DNA of 64,000 nucleotides from assembly GCA_947498125.1 (NCBI GenBank), contig CANMJH010000002.1:496001-560000 (forward strand), read 5' to 3'. This document shows positions 63,233-64,000 of the stretch, one piece after another; position 1 is the stretch's first letter; the number at the start of each line of letters is the position of its first letter. A program made the translations under genes and the position numbers. This DNA is from an uncultured Nioella sp. (GTDB lineage Bacteria > Pseudomonadota > Alphaproteobacteria > Rhodobacterales > Rhodobacteraceae). The notes beneath the pieces were generated by a model. It had not been told where the DNA came from. It ran no database searches and saw nothing but the letters and a program-made list of their open reading frames with translations.

Positions 63233-64000
63233 TCAGGCAGATTCGGCGATATCATCCAAGGCAACATCACGGATGACGATCTCATTGGGGTCGAGCCCTT
63301 GAGCGCCCGTTGCACTGAGAACAACCATCCCGTTCACCAAGACGTCTGCGCCGGTCCCATCCTCAAAATCAACAACCGTGACGGATGGATTTGGCGTTGC
63401 CGTCAAATCGATGGCGAGTTGGATCACATCTTCGGAGGGGTCGAAATCAGTGACCGTGCCCGCTGCTTCTTCGGTTTCGATATAGGTGCCGCTTTCGAAG
63501 ATATCTGCGCCAGCGCCGCCGGTGGCGACATCATTTTCGCCTAGGAAGATATGATCATCGCCGTCGCCGCCAAAGATATTGTCGGCCACATCCTCGTCAA
63601 AGGGACCAAATTCCGGATCGCCGGCTGCGAAAGTGCCATCGATTGTGTCATTGCCGGAGCCGCCATGCATTTCATCGCTGCCAAAGCCGCCAAGCAAGTA
63701 ATCATTGCCTTCGCCGCCTTCGATGGTGTCGTCACCTTCAGCGCCATAGAGTAGGTCATTTCCCTCGCCGCCAGACATCGCGTCGTTACCTTCACCGCCA
63801 TGCAATAAATCATGGCCGTCGCCGCCTGCCATCTCGTCATCGCCGTCGTCGCCATACATCTCGTCATTTCCGGCATCACCCATGACAGTGTCATTGCCTT
63901 CGTTCCCGAACAGCAAATCGCTTTCTGACCCGCCAGAAATAAGGTCATTATCCGCGCCGCCTGTAATTGCGTCAGAGCCGGAATGTCCAAAAAGCTCGTC
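63233..64000 (-). CDS. RTX calcium-binding-repeat protein, N-terminal part beyond the window
   Basis: The frame runs from the right edge (64000) to the stop at 63233, 255 residues. It begins with about ten nonapeptide repeats of the form GGxGxDxLx (LISGGSESDLLFGNEGND, then MYGDDGDDEMAGGDGHD), which bind calcium as a parallel beta-roll after secretion. A ~110-residue C-terminal domain follows (TVTDFDPSEDVIQLAIDL, DGTGADVLVNGMVVLSATG), the M10-type peptidase C-terminal/type I secretion signal region. It would be secreted by a type I system. The N-terminal activity (protease, adhesin) cannot be known from this window. Confidence 0.88.
   Translation of the reverse strand, partial: DELFGHSGSDAITGGADNDLISGGSESDLLFGNEGNDTVMGDAGNDEMYGDDGDDEMAGGDGHDLLHGGEGNDAMSGGEGNDLLYGAEGDDTIEGGEGNDYLLGGFGSDEMHGGSGNDTIDGTFAAGDPEFGPFDEDVADNIFGGDGDDHIFLGENDVATGGAGADIFESGTYIETEEAAGTVTDFDPSEDVIQLAIDLTATPNPSVTVVDFEDGTGADVLVNGMVVLSATGAQGLDPNEIVIRDVALDDIAESA

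Noticed and set aside
63551-63885. Two plus-strand frames (67 and 80 residues) in the RTX region
   Set aside because: They mirror the regular GGxGxDxLx repeats on the minus strand, which produce open antisense frames.
1-64000. tRNA, rRNA, CRISPR, insertion sequence, prophage or restriction genes
   Set aside because: No sequence in the intergenic gaps showed a tRNA T-loop, a repeat-spacer array or a transposase-like frame. The single HNH gene has no partner genes.

Overview
This window looks like a chromosomal segment of an alphaproteobacterium of the family Rhodobacteraceae (Roseobacter group). The support is family-level recognition: a Roseobacter-type porin, DUF2125, DUF3035 and DUF3576 lipoproteins, a one-cysteine Trm112 protein, the rsmB-heparinase-purH-lspA-M16 block, a long RibA, and the G/C-rich intergenic repeat seen in this group. 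Coding density is very high, with many 4-base ATGA overlaps. I see no rRNA, tRNA, CRISPR array, transposase or phage gene, and no gene-free stretch longer than about 255 bases.

Layout. 1-8.4 kb: an edge-truncated DUF2125 protein, a coupled SDR/crotonase-like pair, an HNH protein, a flavoprotein, and the leuS-lptE-holA operon. 8.4-17.9 kb: a DUF3576 lipoprotein, a strongly expressed-looking porin with a hairpin leader and terminator, PLP homeostasis protein, L,D-transpeptidase-ribA, an OmpR-type regulator, xth, a second SDR, an SGNH hydrolase, and a thioredoxin/TPR-LON-Trm112 cluster. 17.9-35.1 kb: UbiH-type hydroxylase, amidase, aminotransferase, ftsK-lolA, a lytic transglycosylase lipoprotein, an AEC transporter, hspQ, rhodanese, a STAS/HATPase partner-switching pair, thiolase, free-Met-R-sulfoxide reductase, an ornithine cyclodeaminase homologue, rmuC and mutL.

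35.4-46.0 kb is the most accessory-looking part. It holds a beta-lactamase-fold hydrolase, an NmrA-like protein, a small basic protein and a glycine-zipper lipoprotein. It also holds a membrane-anchored AraC regulator, two GlxA-type regulators (one frameshifted by an apparent 2-base TC duplication), RidA, and a coupled homocysteine S-methyltransferase/FAD oxidoreductase pair. An SDR-MerR module with a textbook MerR-type promoter closes it. Tandem direct repeats with 20-22 base periods lie in two of its promoter regions and look like AraC-type operators.

46-64 kb: paired M16 peptidases (one catalytic, one not), a LysE exporter under a possible LexA box, DUF3035-lspA, purH, heparinase II/III, rsmB, SdhAF4, a small pyrophosphatase-like protein, a phytanoyl-CoA-dioxygenase-like gene divergent from a LacI regulator, dapB, rbfA-(phosphodiester glycosidase)-truB, two DUF proteins, and the C-terminal part of an RTX protein cut by the right edge.

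Nothing here is an obviously new defence or mobile system. The best candidates for undescribed biology are the regulator-dense 38-46 kb region, the dioxygenase/LacI pair, and a crotonase-fold protein lacking both hydratase glutamates. Family assignments were made by reading motifs, without database searches.
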